A stretch of DNA of 64,000 bases from Alphaproteobacteria bacterium (lineage in GTDB: Bacteria > Pseudomonadota > Alphaproteobacteria > Rhizobiales > Beijerinckiaceae): assembly GCA_016869595.1 (NCBI GenBank), contig VGDT01000001.1:287367-351366 (forward strand), in the 5' to 3' direction. The notes under the pieces were generated by a model that worked only from the letters and a program-made list of their open reading frames with translations, was not told where the DNA came from and did not search any database. The position numbers and the translations under genes were made by a program. Position 1 is the first letter of the stretch. The number at the start of each line of letters is the position of its first letter. Of this stretch, positions 17,810 to 25,573 are shown piece by piece.

Positions 17810-17986
17810 TTAGCGTGGTCGATCGCGTCTAAAATTATTAGCGGCTTGGCGATCATCACATATGATGGCCGCAACGACGCCGAAAGCGTGAAAGCCGAAA
17901 GCAACCACCACCAAAAATATCTCTAATCTCTGTGGCGGCGGCTCGTTCGCCGCCAAGGCGGCTTGCGCGATGTCGCGCCTGCGCAT
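17810..17986 (-). CDS. Putative 58-residue single-span membrane protein
   Basis: An ORF starting MRRRDIAQAALAANEPPP, with one hydrophobic stretch (IFLVVVAFGFHAFGVVAAII, about residues 24-43) and a basic tail NNFRRDRPR. There is no good Shine-Dalgarno. The codon pattern is compatible with coding, but the family is unknown. It could be a non-coding open frame. Confidence 0.3.
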   Translation of the reverse strand: MRRRDIAQAALAANEPPPQRLEIFLVVVAFGFHAFGVVAAIICDDRQAANNFRRDRPR

Positions 17987-18039
17987 TTGTAGAGCCAGCT
18001 CACGTTCGTCTGGTTTGGAATGGCGCGCAGCGTGTCCTG

Positions 18040-18150
18040 CTACCGCAGCATCCGATAGATGACGGTGAACAGGGTGGCGTTGACCGCCGCCAACATGAAG
18101 ACGATTAGCAGCGTCTCAGCTACCCGGCCATAGTCGCGCTGGACCGACAT
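18040..18150 (-). CDS. Putative 36-residue membrane peptide
   Basis: A short ORF (MSVQRDYGRVAETLLIVFML start, ends VIYRMLR) with one transmembrane helix and GAGGCGG about 6 nt upstream of the ATG. It immediately follows a Flp-pilin-like remnant on the same strand and overlaps its end. Function unknown. Confidence 0.35.
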   Translation of the reverse strand: MSVQRDYGRVAETLLIVFMLAAVNATLFTVIYRMLR

Positions 18151-18260
18151 TGCCGCCTCGCAACATTGCAGAGCAGCACGCTAGTTAGAGCGGCTCCGCC
18201 GAGCGACAATGCGTATTCGATTGAAGTCGCGCCGCGTCGTTTCTTTAGCGATAGCGTCGC
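18120..18260 (-). pseudogene. Flp/Fap-type pilin-like remnant
   Basis: On the minus strand an open frame without a start codon reads KKRRGATSIEYALSLGGAAL. GATSIEYAL is very close to the Flp pilin hallmark GATAIEYGLI, which begins the mature pilin at the prepilin peptidase site. The hydrophobic segment after it is short and the frame runs into the start of the next tiny ORF. I read it as a decayed pilin gene, or a sequence coincidence. No tad/cpa genes are nearby. Confidence 0.35.
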
Positions 18261-18502
18261 AGAGGCGTTTCGCCTGATCGGAACATGCGCGTCACGATCC
18301 GGTTATCGCCACGTGGTGAGAGTCGATAAACCTTCAAAAAGCCGAGCGGACATGAGCGGCGCCATTGGCGCGCCGTCTGGAGGCGATCCAGGCCTTTGAC
18401 CTCTATGCCTCGTATGGCTTCGCATGAGTTTCGATCAGATCGATTTGTGGCCGCGCTGCGCTGACCGCATCCGCAACGCACTCGCAAGCAAAGGAGACTG
18501 CG

Positions 18503-19193
18503 ATGAAAGTCCTGATGGTCCTCACGTCGCACGATCAGCTCGGCGACACCGGCCGCAAGACCGGCTTTTGGCTCGAGGAACTGGCGGCGCCTTACTACGC
18601 GTTTAAAGACGCGGGCGCGGAAATCGTGCTTGCCTCGCCTAAGGGCGGCCAGCCGCCTCTCGACCCAAAAAGCAACGAGCCGAATTTCCAGACCGATCTT
18701 ACGCGCCGGTTCGAAGCCGACGCCGCCGCGAATGCTCAGCTCGCTTCGACGCTGCGCTTGGACAGCGTTAAGGCCGAGGACTTCGACACCGTTTTCTACC
18801 CTGGCGGACACGGTCCGATGTGGGACCTCCCGGAGAACCCGAACTCGATTAAACTGATCGAAGCGTTTTTGGCCGCCGGCAAGCCCATCGCGCTGGTCTG
18901 TCACGCGCCTGGCGCGCTCCGTAACGTCAAGACTCCCGACGGACGGCCGCTCGTCGAAGGCAAGAAGGTCACTGGTTTCACCAATAGCGAGGAAGCTGCG
19001 GGTCGGGCTCACCAAAGTTGTTCCCTTCCTGGTCGAAGACGCGTTGACGTCAGAAGGCGCCAAGTTCGAGAAGGCTGGAGACTGGCGCCCATTCGTCACG
19101 ACTGACGGCTTGCTGATTACCGGGCAGAACCCGGCCTCTTCTGGGCCCGCGGCCCACGTCCTGGTCGACGCGTTGAGAAGGAAGGCGCACTAG
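18503..19193 (+). pseudogene. DJ-1/PfpI family (type 1 glutamine amidotransferase-like) protein, frameshifted
   Basis: The N-terminal frame (18503 on, with Shine-Dalgarno AAGGAG) encodes a DJ-1/PfpI chaperone-glyoxalase-like protein: KVLMVLTSHDQLGDTGRKTGFW, the acidic EEL, FYPGGHGPMWDL and the nucleophile elbow ALVCHAPGAL. One extra G near 19000-19003 (GCTGCGGGTCGGG) shifts the frame. The lost C-terminus continues in the next frame as VGLTKVVPFLVEDALTSEG ... DALRRKAH and stops at 19193. The unshifted frame runs on with meaningless Arg-rich sequence to 19105. Either a real inactivating mutation or a sequencing/assembly error; repaired, it would be about 229 residues. Confidence 0.8.
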
Positions 19194-19375
19194 CGCCGGC
19201 GCTGTTTGAGGGGCGCGGCGGTTCGGTCCGCGCGCTTTTAGCAAGGACAAGCTGAAATGCCATTTGCGACTCTGCGCCGCAGCCCTGTCGCGGTCACGGC
19301 TAGGCGCTAGGTAGCTCGATGTGGGCCAGGCCGCACCGACCCTGGCGGTTTTGTCGCAAGTGATAGGAGAGCACC

Positions 19376-19729
19376 ATGGATAGACGTGTATTCCTGAGCG
19401 CTTCAATCGGCGCCGCGCTCGCCGCGTTTGCCATCCCCAGCATTGCGCTTGCCGAGGATCATATCGCCGAGGCCATAGCGGAAATTAATAAGGCGATCCC
19501 CTATGGAGAAGAGCCGGCTCACAGCTCCTCTTTTGTCGAGCACATCGACAATGCGATCGATCATGCGGTGATGGCGCAAAAGGCGCAGGCCAATCGGCAT
19601 GTCAAACGGGCAATCGCCTATCTGCGCCGCGCGCGCAAGATCGCCTATGGGACGCATCTGCTGAAATATTCGCGTAGAGGCGCCGCTTTGGCGAAGAAGG
19701 CGTTGGCGCAACTTCAGGCGGCGGGGTGA
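19376..19729 (+). CDS. Exported SmbP-like (small metal-binding protein) helical protein
   Basis: A 117-residue protein with a signal peptide (MDRRVFLSASIGAALAAFAI..., cleavage likely after SIALA). The mature part is a repeated helical pattern (EAIAEINKAIPYGEE, FVEHIDNAIDHAVMAQKAQ, NRHVKRAIAYLRRARKIAYG, GAALAKKALAQL). It follows the pattern of periplasmic SmbP of Nitrosomonas, a four-helix copper binder, but has fewer histidines (about six). The family link is from recalled pattern and not an alignment. Shine-Dalgarno AGGAGA precedes the ATG. A role in periplasmic metal handling is inferred only. Confidence 0.5.
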   Translation: MDRRVFLSASIGAALAAFAIPSIALAEDHIAEAIAEINKAIPYGEEPAHSSSFVEHIDNAIDHAVMAQKAQANRHVKRAIAYLRRARKIAYGTHLLKYSRRGAALAKKALAQLQAAG

Positions 19730-19886
19730 GTCTGACTCTCAAAGCGAATAACACGGATATTTTTAGCGGGTCGATGCCACGGCATGAACGTGATCCCGTT
19801 GCTCTTGAGCCGGGAGAGGTCATTCTTGGCTGAAGCTCGAGCGCTCGTTATAGTGTTAATGGTCTTATATGAATTGAGGGCGCGCC

Positions 19887-20591
19887 GTGCCTGTAGACTT
19901 GACGGATTTCAAAATTCAGCAAGCCGCTCTGGAGCTGAGATATGCTACGGCGTTTCTGCTTTGGGATCGAGCAGGTTCAATTTGGCGAAAAATAGCAAGT
20001 TACTATCCCGAAATATCACCCAAAAATGTTCAACCCAACTTGCAAATGTTTAGTTTAGATGCGCGCACGGACGGCACGGTGCAGATCGAAAGATGCCTAA
20101 TCACCACGATGCATGTTGGAAACTTGGAAGAGTTCAAAAGATTAGGTGCAATATTTTGTGAGGAAGTTATCTCAAGGCTCGAGATAAACGTAATAGATAG
20201 GATTGGGTTTAGAATAATATTCGAGAAAAAGTTTAACAATGTAGATGAAGCAATTGTATATATCCAAGGTGTTGTCAGGGCAAAGCCGCCAAAAGAAAAA
20301 TATTTCAATATTAAGGGCGGCTTGAAAGAGTTTGAGCACACTATGAGGTGGGAGGATGAATCACGAGGGTGCTTGGCGCGGATCAAGACAGCGCAACTCA
20401 AACTTAATATCGAGACCCCAAAAGAGTTTGACGAACTTTCCGGCGTACATGCCCAAAGAACTGTTGTTGTTGTCGATGTCGATATGTATACGTTACTACC
20501 TGTTCCTGTTGGACGTTTCAGCGCTCCGGCGCTCATTGAAGATTGGTTGCGTCTTATGAAAAGAGATTTGTCGGAGTTCCTAGATGTCTGA
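19887..20591 (+). CDS. TIGR04255-like protein of unknown function
   Basis: A 234-residue protein with the pattern I associate with the sporadic TIGR04255 family: an N-terminal LELRY strand, a central RIGFRIIFEKKF segment and a late VVVVDVDMYTLLPV strand followed by a helix ending in LMKRDLSEFLDV. No catalytic motif, signal or TM is visible. GTG start with GAGGG upstream. It overlaps the next gene by 8 bp (ATGTCTGA), so it begins a tight operon. Base composition is clearly more AT-rich than its neighbours, a sign of transfer. Confidence 0.6.
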   Translation: MPVDLTDFKIQQAALELRYATAFLLWDRAGSIWRKIASYYPEISPKNVQPNLQMFSLDARTDGTVQIERCLITTMHVGNLEEFKRLGAIFCEEVISRLEINVIDRIGFRIIFEKKFNNVDEAIVYIQGVVRAKPPKEKYFNIKGGLKEFEHTMRWEDESRGCLARIKTAQLKLNIETPKEFDELSGVHAQRTVVVVDVDMYTLLPVPVGRFSAPALIEDWLRLMKRDLSEFLDV

Positions 20592-20964
20592 AGCAACTTC
20601 GGCCAAGATCGTAGACCTGTCGGAATACCGAGCAACATCTCTCGCGCAGGGGGATTCAATGCGACGGTCCGAGGACGCTGGAAATCCAGGACTGGCAACT
20701 GGGTCTAAAGCGTTTCGTGACGCGACCGTTAGCGAACTTTACTCATCAGAAGCGGAAGAGACGCGAGCGCTTTCAGAACAAGTCAATTTATTAAATTCTA
20801 TAGAAACGCGGTTCACCTCCGCAATCAAGTTGCTGGACTCAGACGATCCTATCGGCGCGGATTACGAGGTAACGATTGCACATTCAGAGATGGCAGAGGC
20901 ATTCGTTGGTTCAGATGTGGAGAGCGGTTTCGCTGCTTTAATTCTTGCCATTTTTACGCGTTAG
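20584..20964 (+). CDS. Hypothetical helical protein, middle gene of the AT-rich cassette (apparently frameshifted)
   Basis: A 126-codon frame starting MSEATSAKIVDLSEYRATSL. It is predicted helical, contains ETRALSEQVNLLNSIETRFTSAIKLL, and is without signal peptide or membrane segment. After GFAAL the frame ends quickly (ILAIFTR). The -1 frame continues with protein-like sequence to 21152, so the ancestral product was probably about 189 residues and one base is missing in the TTTAATTCTT stretch near 20938-20946. I do not recognise the family. It overlaps the gene before it by 8 bp. Confidence 0.55.
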   Translation: MSEATSAKIVDLSEYRATSLAQGDSMRRSEDAGNPGLATGSKAFRDATVSELYSSEAEETRALSEQVNLLNSIETRFTSAIKLLDSDDPIGADYEVTIAHSEMAEAFVGSDVESGFAALILAIFTR

Positions 20965-21152
20965 AAAACCGGCGGGGGCAACCGCTCGAACGTAATCAAC
21001 TAAGCGCGATTCAAAGCTGCATCATCGAACTGGCAAAAAATCCGTATGTCGATTTCATGCGGGCAATGCCACTGATTGCTGCTCTAAATAAGTCGGGGCT
21101 TTCAACTGATCCCGCCATAGCAAATGAACTGAGTGACGCGCTTGCCAACTAA
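20947..21152 (+). pseudogene. Out-of-frame continuation of the middle cassette gene
   Basis: In the -1 frame relative to 20584-20964 the sequence reads through as SCHFYALENRRG, then NQLSAIQSCIIELAKNPYVD and MRAMPLIAALNKSGLSTDPA to a stop at 21150-21152. The composition is natural and the open frame meets the upstream coding frame right where that one loses sense. It overlaps the GTG start of the PIN-like gene (21133) by 20 bp, which fits an operon with translational coupling before the mutation. Confidence 0.5.
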
Positions 21153-21951
21153 GGCCTTTCTCGACACAACAATATTGACCGATGCGCTGCTTAAACAGAA
21201 CGAACAGGGGCGATGCGCGCGTACGGCCGTGTCGCGTTATGACATTACAGAACTGCCAACCTATGCGATTAAGGAATTTAAAGCCGGACCGTTACGTAAC
21301 TACGTGTGGTTTTACAATAAGGTTGTTTCTCTTTCTTCATGGGAAGATGCTGTAGCGACCATCCCCTCAGTTCGGCGACAGTTCAATAAGATGTCGACAG
21401 CATTGCAGGCCTTGGCGGATTTCGAGGGTAGTATTAGCAAGGCCTTGCCGTCTGATTTTATAACGAAGCATCCTGGCCGAACCATGGGTGAAATTAAAAA
21501 GAAAGAAGCTGAAGTGTGGTTAAAAACGAAGATCTTTTACGCGTGGATGCAGCGTCGACACCTTGCAACAAATGTTGTGGAGCCTCTTTCTTGCTACGAA
21601 GAAAGAGACCCTGTCATCAACAAACATCGTTTGATAATAGACAAGCCCGTGCATTGCCCTACTGACGACTGTTGTTTGCGTTCACAGTTCACAGGGAAGA
21701 GTGCGCTAACAGCAGAATTGTTTAAAGCTTGTGAATCGCTGCCTGCGAAAGCTGAGACAACAAAGCGAAGACAGATTCTGCGCCAACTTGTTCGGCACCC
21801 AGAGCGCCCATTGGAGGACAAAGATTGCCGGAACTTGGGTGACGCCGTCTTTGCTTTGCAGTGTCCGAAGGATGCAGTGATCTTAACGACCAATATGGCA
21901 GATCATTCCATTCTTGCTGCTGCCGCTGGGGTTTCTGCGGAACACCCTTGA
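21133..21951 (+). CDS. PIN-domain-like protein of the AT-rich cassette
   Basis: A 272-residue protein. The N-terminus (KAFLDTTILTDALL) carries an Asp on the first strand as in PIN nucleases. A Glu occurs in AIKEFKAGPL, and the C-terminal part has KDCRNLGDAVFALQCPKDAVILTTNMADHSILAAAAG with the expected Asp residues and a TTN-x2-DH strand end. The central about 130 residues, with cysteines (CYEERDP, HCPTDDCCLR), are an insertion relative to VapC-size proteins. Likely a nuclease or toxin-like effector; the partner genes upstream overlap it. Distinctly AT-rich. Confidence 0.55.
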   Translation: MTRLPTKAFLDTTILTDALLKQNEQGRCARTAVSRYDITELPTYAIKEFKAGPLRNYVWFYNKVVSLSSWEDAVATIPSVRRQFNKMSTALQALADFEGSISKALPSDFITKHPGRTMGEIKKKEAEVWLKTKIFYAWMQRRHLATNVVEPLSCYEERDPVINKHRLIIDKPVHCPTDDCCLRSQFTGKSALTAELFKACESLPAKAETTKRRQILRQLVRHPERPLEDKDCRNLGDAVFALQCPKDAVILTTNMADHSILAAAAGVSAEHP

Positions 21952-22285
21952 CTGTGAGCACTCGCATCCGGCGTCATTCGCCCGAATCACGCCCAATCCG
22001 CATCAGATGCACTTCGCGAGATCCGCGCGTCGAACCGATGAAGCATCGGGACCTACCACGTACCTCTGGGGCGTTCTGCAGTGCAATCAACGGCACAGCG
22101 TTTGGATGCTGGCAAGCTCGACTCAGGTAAAACGCCCCGGGTGCGGCATGCAGCACTTCCGTGGTTAGGGGGCGAGCAATGAACCACAATTGTGTTTACG
22201 GGCGCGACAACCAGCATTACTATTGTTGTTGTTTACTGTGATGGCGCGGAATTGCGACCTGAATTAAGAATAAGGACAAATTCCA

Positions 22286-22552
22286 ATGAAGCATACTCTC
22301 ACACTGGCATTTATTGGTTTTCCTACCTTGCTGGGCCTGACGGCAGCGCCAGCATTCGCTCAATCAGCTGGGTGTTTCCGGTTCCAGCCGGTCAGTTACA
22401 ACGACGTATCAATAGAGGCGTGTAACCAGTGTAACACCGCGCAAATTCTGGAGAAAATAGGCGGTCCGAGGTGGTTATTCGATCCCGGTGAATGCATATC
22501 CGTCGCACGGCGCGGCGAGCCATTGAACTTCAACCAACGTCCTGCGCGGTAG
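22286..22552 (+). CDS. Small secreted Cys-containing hypothetical protein
   Basis: An 88-residue ORF with a clear signal peptide (MKHTLTLAFIGFPTLLGLTA..., cleavage after AFA). The mature part of about 63 residues has four cysteines (CFRF, CNQC, GEC), giving two possible disulfides. A Shine-Dalgarno-like AAGGACA lies upstream. The family is not recognised. The preceding gap 21952-22285 contains no supportable gene. Confidence 0.5.
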   Translation: MKHTLTLAFIGFPTLLGLTAAPAFAQSAGCFRFQPVSYNDVSIEACNQCNTAQILEKIGGPRWLFDPGECISVARRGEPLNFNQRPAR

Positions 22553-22643
22553 GTAACGGTCACGACATTAGCCCGTTCCTAGCCCAGCAAGCTGTTTCCA
22601 CTTTAAGTGACAACTGGGTCTGACTTCAAAACGATAGGCTCAA

Positions 22644-22721
22644 TGGTCGGAGTGGCGGGATTCGAACCCACGACCCCTTGTCCCCCAGACAAGTGCGCTA
22701 ACCGGGCTGCGCTACACTCCG
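22644..22721 (-). tRNA. tRNA-Pro (anticodon GGG)
   Basis: Read on the minus strand, the acceptor stem CGGAGTG/CACTCCG, the D arm GCGC-AGCCCGGTTA-GCGC, the anticodon arm CTTGT-CTGGGGG-ACAAG (anticodon GGG), the GGGTC variable loop and the GTGGG-TTCGAAT-CCCGC T arm fold into a standard cloverleaf of 77 nt. The CCA end is encoded (22644-22646). It lies just downstream of merR, the usual neighbour in alphaproteobacteria, and borders the AT-rich accessory stretch. Confidence 0.96.
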
Positions 22722-22768
22722 ACTGGCGCCGTTATAGTGAGGCTGTGCGGCGCTGGCAACGCCGGCCC

Positions 22769-23395
22769 CTAGCGCTTCGTCAGCTTGAGCAGGCGCTTGC
22801 ATTCTTCGATCTCGGCCAGAACCTCGCGCAGGATGCGCGCTTGCCGCTCGGCGCGTTCGCGCCGCTCGATACGGACCGCAGGCGATTCGGGAGGCGCATC
22901 AATCTCGATAAACGGGGCCGCGCCGTGGGGCGGCTCGTTGCTCGCGAGATCGGGGCGGTCCGCGCGCAGAGCGTCGTCGTCGGCTGAGAACGCCTCGTCG
23001 GTTTCGTCTTCTTCATAGTCGGCCGGCTCGATCGGCTCCCAACCGCCTCTGACTCCGGGCGGGAGGGGCGGCTCGCCTATCGGGAGCTCTCCCTGCCGGC
23101 GCCCGGCGCCGGCGAGGACAGCGTCGACGCCGTCCTCCTTGAGAATGCGCTGCACGCCCTTGATCGTATAGCCTTCCTGGTAGAGCAGGTGGCGGATCGC
23201 GGCCACGAGATCGATGTCGCGCTGCCGGTAAAAGCGCCGCCCGCCCGCGCGCTTTAATGGGTTGATCTGCCGAAAGCGGGTCTCCCAGAAGCGCAGCACA
23301 TGCGCGGGAAGGTCGAGGCTCTCCGCGACCTCGCCGATGGTGCGCATGGCTTCTTGGCTCTTGCCTATCACCTGATTCCTCGACTCAAGCCCCAC
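22769..23395 (-). CDS. MerR family transcriptional regulator
   Basis: A 208-residue protein with an N-terminal MerR helix-turn-helix ([61 protein letters not shown]), followed by an acidic, Pro-rich linker and a C-terminal coiled coil [20 protein letters not shown]. This is the uncharacterised MerR paralogue normally sitting between ihfA and tRNA-Pro. Here tRNA-Pro is kept but ihfA is not next to it. The first ATG of the core (23347) is a credible alternative start. Confidence 0.88.
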   Translation of the reverse strand: MGLESRNQVIGKSQEAMRTIGEVAESLDLPAHVLRFWETRFRQINPLKRAGGRRFYRQRDIDLVAAIRHLLYQEGYTIKGVQRILKEDGVDAVLAGAGRRQGELPIGEPPLPPGVRGGWEPIEPADYEEDETDEAFSADDDALRADRPDLASNEPPHGAAPFIEIDAPPESPAVRIERRERAERQARILREVLAEIEECKRLLKLTKR

Positions 23396-23532
23396 TATTC
23401 TTACATCCGCTGCGTCGCTCTTTTCAGCCCAAAATCGGGCCGCGGTTAGAGCGCCGGCTCCAAGGTGTGGACAAGCGATGGCCGCATCCCTTAACTGGCC
23501 GCCGTCCTTCGCGTCCCAACCCCCGGCGTCTC

Positions 23533-24645
23533 ATGGAAGATTGGCTGCACTTTCCCCATCCAGTCCCGGCAATTAGGCACCACGCGACTGAAGCGAACGC
23601 GATCGCGGTGCGCAACTGGCTGTGGGTCGTCGCGGCGCTGGTTTTTCTCATGGTCATCGTCGGCGGCGCGACGCGGCTGACCGAATCAGGCCTCTCGATC
23701 GTGCAATGGAAGCCGGTCACGGGCGTGCTCCCGCCGCTCTCGCAGCAGGAGTGGCAGGAGGCGTTCGAAGAATACAAGCAGATCCCGCAGTATAAGGAAC
23801 TGTTCCCGGACATGGATCTCTCCGGGTTCAAATACATCTACGCTTGGGAATGGGCGCATCGCCTTCTCGGACGCCTGATCGGCGTCGTTTTCGCGGTTCC
23901 GCTCGTCTGGTTTTGGGCGACTGGCCGCCTGCCGCGCTCGGTGAAGCCGAAGCTTCTCGGCATTCTTGCGCTCGGCGCCCTTCAGGGGGGCGTCGGCTGG
24001 TGGATGGTGGCGTCCGGGCTCGTCAATCGCATCGAGGTGGCGCAGGAGCGCCTCGCGATTCACCTGCTGCTTGCGGCGCTGATCTTTTCCGCCTGTTTAT
24101 GGGTGGCTGGCGGCTTAGGGCCGCGCGCCGTCTCTCTCGTGCATGAGGGTGCAGGCCGGTTGAAGGCCGTGGCGCTGACGATTCTCGCTTTTGTTTTTCT
24201 GCAGATTTTCGCTGGCGGGTTGGTGGCCGGATTGCGGGCAGGGCTCATCGACAATACCTGGCCGCTGATGGACGGCAGTTTCATTCCGCCGGCCGACGTC
24301 TTGTGGCGATTGGAGCCGGTCTGGACCAACCTCGTCGACAATCCTGTCACCGTCCAATTCTTTCACCGCATGATCGCCTATGTGATCTTTGCTTTGGCGC
24401 TGGCGCATCTTCTGGATGCCTGGATGAACGCGGAAGGGCGCGCGCGACGCGGCGCCGGGATCCTGTTCGGCCATGTGCTCATGCAGATCGCGCTCGGAAT
24501 CGCAACGTTAGTGCTGGTCGAGCCGCCCTTCGCCGGATCGCCGCACATTGCGCTGGCCCTTGCGCATCAAGCGATCGGCATGGCGGTCTTGGCGGTCGCG
24601 ACCCTGCAGGCTCGACGCCTTGCGCAAGACATGGTTACGCACTGA
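23533..24645 (+). CDS. ctaA: Heme A synthase (COX15/CtaA type 2)
   Basis: A 370-residue inner-membrane enzyme that oxidises the C8 methyl of heme O to a formyl, giving heme A for cytochrome aa3. Eight hydrophobic spans are visible. Heme-ligand histidines lie in EWAHRLLGRLIG, AIHLLLAALIF, QFFHRMIAYVIF and ALAHQAIGMAVL. The GGATRLTESGLSIVQWKPVTG loop is diagnostic. The start at 23533 matches the family N-terminus; a GTG at 23467 would add 22 residues. The TIGR04222-like gene follows after only 10 bp, so ctaA heads a four-gene operon. Confidence 0.93.
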   Translation: MEDWLHFPHPVPAIRHHATEANAIAVRNWLWVVAALVFLMVIVGGATRLTESGLSIVQWKPVTGVLPPLSQQEWQEAFEEYKQIPQYKELFPDMDLSGFKYIYAWEWAHRLLGRLIGVVFAVPLVWFWATGRLPRSVKPKLLGILALGALQGGVGWWMVASGLVNRIEVAQERLAIHLLLAALIFSACLWVAGGLGPRAVSLVHEGAGRLKAVALTILAFVFLQIFAGGLVAGLRAGLIDNTWPLMDGSFIPPADVLWRLEPVWTNLVDNPVTVQFFHRMIAYVIFALALAHLLDAWMNAEGRARRGAGILFGHVLMQIALGIATLVLVEPPFAGSPHIALALAHQAIGMAVLAVATLQARRLAQDMVTH

Positions 24646-24655
24646 GGCAAACGGC

Positions 24656-25573
24656 GTGCAGAATATTCCTCTCCTCAATCTTCCCGGGCCAGAATTTCTC
24701 AATTTCTTCGGCCTCGTCGTCATCATCGTGCTGGCGGCGGCTTATCTTTGCATCCGCCTCGCGGATCGCACGGACCGCCGCCCGCCGCCGCCTGTGCCGC
24801 AAAACCCCGATGCGATGGAGGTGGCCTTCCTGCAGGGCGGCGTCAATCAGGTCATTCGAACGCTGATCTATGATCTTGCGCAGCGCGGCTTCGTCGGGCT
24901 CGCCGCTGAGGATCACGTTGTTCCCACGGAAAAGCAGCCGCAGCCGGGCGAACTCAACGCCATGGAGACGCGCCTGCTCGAAGCCGTGCAGACGAAGCCG
25001 AAGGCGCATAAGCTCTTCGAGGATCTCAGCCTGCGGCGGCGGTTGCTTGAGCTGCTTGCGCCGCTTCGCGCCAAACTCGCGGCGGAGGAGCTGATCAAGC
25101 CTCAGTCCGTGAAGATCTGGCGCCGCCGCGCGCAGATCGGCGGAACGCTGATCATCGTCGGTCTGGCGCTTGCGAAGATCTATGTCGAATGGGAGAAAGG
25201 TTCGGCGAACGTCGCCTACCTCGTCTTTCTCGCAGCTGCGTCCGTCGCCGTCCTTTTCGCGCTCGCCTATGTGCTGACGAGAACGCATGCGAGCCGTCGC
25301 GGCCACGCCTATCTCGAAGCGATGCGGCTTGCCTACGGCGGCCGTTTGAAGGAAGCGATCGGTCACATTGGGTCGCCCGGACCGGAGGCGCGCGCCTTCG
25401 GCGGCGCCGCGCTGTTTCTCATCGGCCTCTATGGATTCTCGCCGCTTAAAGGCACGACTGAGGCGATGTTCGCCGAAGCTTTCAGCCGCGGCTCTGGAAG
25501 CGCCGGCGCCGATTGCGGAACGAGTTGCGGCGGCAGTTGCGGCGACGGTGGAGCGAGCGGTGACGGCGATTGA
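24656..25573 (+). CDS. TIGR04222-like membrane protein with Cys-repeat C-terminus
   Basis: A 305-residue protein. One hydrophobic helix lies near the N-terminus (LNFFGLVVIIVLAAAYLCIR). A cytosolic part of about 140 residues follows (PDAMEVAFLQGGVNQVIRTL, HKLFEDLSLRRRLLELLAPL), then two further spans (about residues 162-180 and 185-205). A small domain ends in GAALFLIGLYGFSPLKG, typical of TIGR04222-type proteins, and the tail GSGSAGADCGTSCGGSCG contains three Cys in exact C-x3-C-x3-C spacing before Gly/Asp residues. The GTG start is 10 bp after ctaA, and the DUF692 gene overlaps the end. The Cys tail is the likely target of the neighbouring MNIO enzyme (inference). Confidence 0.72.
   Translation: MQNIPLLNLPGPEFLNFFGLVVIIVLAAAYLCIRLADRTDRRPPPPVPQNPDAMEVAFLQGGVNQVIRTLIYDLAQRGFVGLAAEDHVVPTEKQPQPGELNAMETRLLEAVQTKPKAHKLFEDLSLRRRLLELLAPLRAKLAAEELIKPQSVKIWRRRAQIGGTLIIVGLALAKIYVEWEKGSANVAYLVFLAAASVAVLFALAYVLTRTHASRRGHAYLEAMRLAYGGRLKEAIGHIGSPGPEARAFGGAALFLIGLYGFSPLKGTTEAMFAEAFSRGSGSAGADCGTSCGGSCGDGGASGDGD

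Noticed and set aside
21952..22285. Short open frames after the PIN-like gene
   Set aside because: They overlap each other on both strands and lack Shine-Dalgarno, signal or recognisable motif; no gene is supported.
19740..22650. Integration (att) repeat of the tRNA-Pro end flanking the AT-rich cassette
   Set aside because: No copy of the tRNA 3' segment was seen near 19.7 kb, and no integrase or transposase gene is present.
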